Shown here: positions 5,041 through 6,444 of the stretch, in pieces
Layout of the letters: the number at the start of each line of letters is the position of its first letter
Position numbering within the stretch: position 1 is the stretch's first letter
From: an uncultured Oscillospiraceae bacterium
GTDB lineage: Bacteria > Bacillota > Clostridia > Oscillospirales > Oscillospiraceae
DNA: 6,444 nt
Direction of reading: 5' to 3'
NCBI GenBank assembly: GCA_900758315.1
Contig: CAAERF010000590.1
Location: 1 to 6,444, forward strand
Notes under the pieces: generated by a model
Database searches by the model: none
What the model saw: the letters and a program-made list of their open reading frames with translations, nothing else
What the model was told of the DNA's origin: nothing
Position numbers and translations under genes: made by a program

Positions 5041-6444
5041 TTATATCTGCTGTTCGGCAGATGTGGATTGTTCACGGCGTTTTCGCTCTACGATTTCACG
5101 CAGCTCGCGGCGGTCGGTAGTGATCAGATCCTTTTCCAGAGGGCTGGCTTTGAACTCCACCATAATATTGTTGTTATTGGTAGAAATCAGACCGTGACCT
5201 CTTTCAAAGTGAGTGATCTCCATTGTTTCAGCATCGGACAGGTGCAGGGCTTCCTGTACCCGCTGGGCTTCGTCGTCCTCCAGATTCAGAATGATCTTGG
5301 TCTTGGAGTTGTTGATGATGCCCTTACCAAATCTGCCGCCGTCAAGGTCAAAGAAATCGGCAAGATCCTGGCTTGCAAAAATCGAGGCGCCGCCGTAACC
5401 GCGTATGGTTTTGGCAATTTCCAAAAGAAAATCGCCGGCCAATCTTACACCAGCAGCACCGGCACCGGATAGAAGCTGCCAGCACTCATCGATGAAGATG
5501 GCTTTTTCTTCTGTACGGTCGGCTTTGGCTCTGTCCCAAACAAAGTCCAGCGCCACAAACATACCTACGGTGAGCAGGTCTCCGGTGAGGGAGGAAATAT
5601 CCAAAACAGTGTACTTGTTGTCGAGCCGAACATTGGTCTGCTTATTGAAGGTGCTGGCGCTTCCGTTTACCAGACGGTTTAGGATGTGGGCCATGCGCAT
5701 CGTTTCTTTGGAGGTTTTCAAAATTTCGTACAGGTCACCAAGCACCGGCATCTCACGGTACTGGCCGGGCTTTGCAGGGTCTTCCAAAGAGGCATTATCA
5801 TGAGTGATGCCTTTTGTGTTATAGGTACGAACAAGGGCTTCGTCCAAAAGCTGTCGTTCCTCGTGAGACATATCGGGGATCAGCAGACTGAAAAATATGT
5901 GGAGCTGCTGGATCTTTGCTGCAAGTTCAGATAACTGGATGCCTGGACCGTCCAGAAGTTCATTCACCGAGCGGTCTACCCGCCGAATCTCCATGACATT
6001 GATGCAGTGGGGACTGGCCGGTGAAATCTGGATAAAGGAGCCGCCCACATTGGAGCAGGCGCGATGGAATTCATGGCCTTTTAGGGGCGCAACAATGAAA
6101 ATGGGGATATTTTTCCGCCTCATTCGCAGCGCCATCAACTGCATGGTAAAGGTTTTGCCGGCTCCGCTCGTGCCAAGGATCGACATATTGGCGTTCTTAT
6201 AGACCGCAGAATTGAAGATGTCCACGATAATAAGGGAACTGTTGTACTTGTTGACGCCCAGCAGGATACCGTTATCATCACACATCTCATAGGATGTAAA
6301 GGGATAACAGCTTGCGGCACCGCCTGTCAGCAGGTTGCGCTTACCCCGCTCATACAGTTTCTTTTCCATTGCCACCAATGGCAGGGCAGATAAAAACGCC
6401 TGTTCCTCCCGAAAATGGCAGGTGCAGGCGTTCATGTCCTGTGA
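5041..6444 (-). CDS. virB4: VirB4/TraE-family conjugation ATPase, C-terminal part (5' end beyond right edge)
   Basis: This is the cytoplasmic ATPase that powers assembly and use of the type IV secretion channel. The frame is open to the right edge (Ser-Gln-Asp precede the first visible Met), so the 467 codons seen are the C-terminal part of a protein usually near 800 residues. Counting from that Met (6435), Walker A GTSGAGKT is at 88-95, Walker B IFIDECW at 313-319, and the ASQD motif typical of VirB4 and related ATPases at 354-357. The end, DLITTDRRELREIVERKRRE, is a hydrophilic helix. After Walker A, where many VirB4 proteins have a D-P-E-x-E-Y type motif, this one has IVAPLKGHEF (114-123). 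Both nucleotide-binding motifs are intact, so it is probably functional. It ends in TAA at 5041, followed by the repeat-bearing spacer and the small cationic ORF. Confidence 0.95.
   Translation of the reverse strand, partial: SQDMNACTCHFREEQAFLSALPLVAMEKKLYERGKRNLLTGGAASCYPFTSYEMCDDNGILLGVNKYNSSLIIVDIFNSAVYKNANMSILGTSGAGKTFTMQLMALRMRRKNIPIFIVAPLKGHEFHRACSNVGGSFIQISPASPHCINVMEIRRVDRSVNELLDGPGIQLSELAAKIQQLHIFFSLLIPDMSHEERQLLDEALVRTYNTKGITHDNASLEDPAKPGQYREMPVLGDLYEILKTSKETMRMAHILNRLVNGSASTFNKQTNVRLDNKYTVLDISSLTGDLLTVGMFVALDFVWDRAKADRTEEKAIFIDECWQLLSGAGAAGVRLAGDFLLEIAKTIRGYGGASIFASQDLADFFDLDGGRFGKGIINNSKTKIILNLEDDEAQRVQEALHLSDAETMEITHFERGHGLISTNNNNIMVEFKASPLEKDLITTDRRELREIVERKRREQSTSAEQQI

Noticed and set aside
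5014..5472. 152-codon plus-strand open frame
   Set aside because: It is antisense to the conserved C-terminus of VirB4 (DLITTDRREL and the region before it), so it is a shadow.

Overview
The window is a stretch of the conjugation module of an integrative conjugative element (or related mobilisable island), probably from a Clostridia-type Firmicute such as Oscillospiraceae, Ruminococcaceae or Lachnospiraceae. This rests on moderate GC content, strong AGGAGG/GGAGGTGA ribosome sites, and a VirB4-like and a VirD4-like ATPase of the Gram-positive gut-element type. The host is inferred; no taxonomic marker gene is present. Every supported gene is on the minus strand, so the operon reads from right to left.

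In transcription order: (1) the C-terminal 467 codons of a VirB4/TraE-like ATPase, whose 5' end lies beyond the right edge; (2) a 193-base spacer with imperfect direct and inverted repeats and a plausible 30-codon cationic small ORF; (3) a 175-aa winged-helix-like ICE protein (DUF5697-like); (4) a 220-aa TTG-start protein (DUF6100-like, from memory) whose second half carries what looks like a complete RusA Holliday-junction-resolvase signature; (5) a 172-base spacer with a minus-strand intrinsic terminator and a second hairpin; (6) a 361-aa protein with an N-terminal winged helix; (7) a VirD4/TraG-like coupling protein with two membrane segments and a Lys/Pro-rich tail; (8) the 137-codon start of a very acidic, probably disordered protein that runs off the left edge.

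VirB4 would energise the mating channel and VirD4 would deliver the relaxase-DNA complex to it. The three genes between them look like DNA-handling or regulatory accessory factors. No relaxase, integrase, oriT or cargo gene is visible.

The points most worth checking are the RusA-like active site in the 220-aa protein and two adjacent start-site anomalies. The winged-helix gene has a perfect ribosome site that feeds a different frame, as if one A had been lost. The VirD4 gene has ATA where ATG is expected. The VirD4 Walker A and B motifs are also non-canonical.
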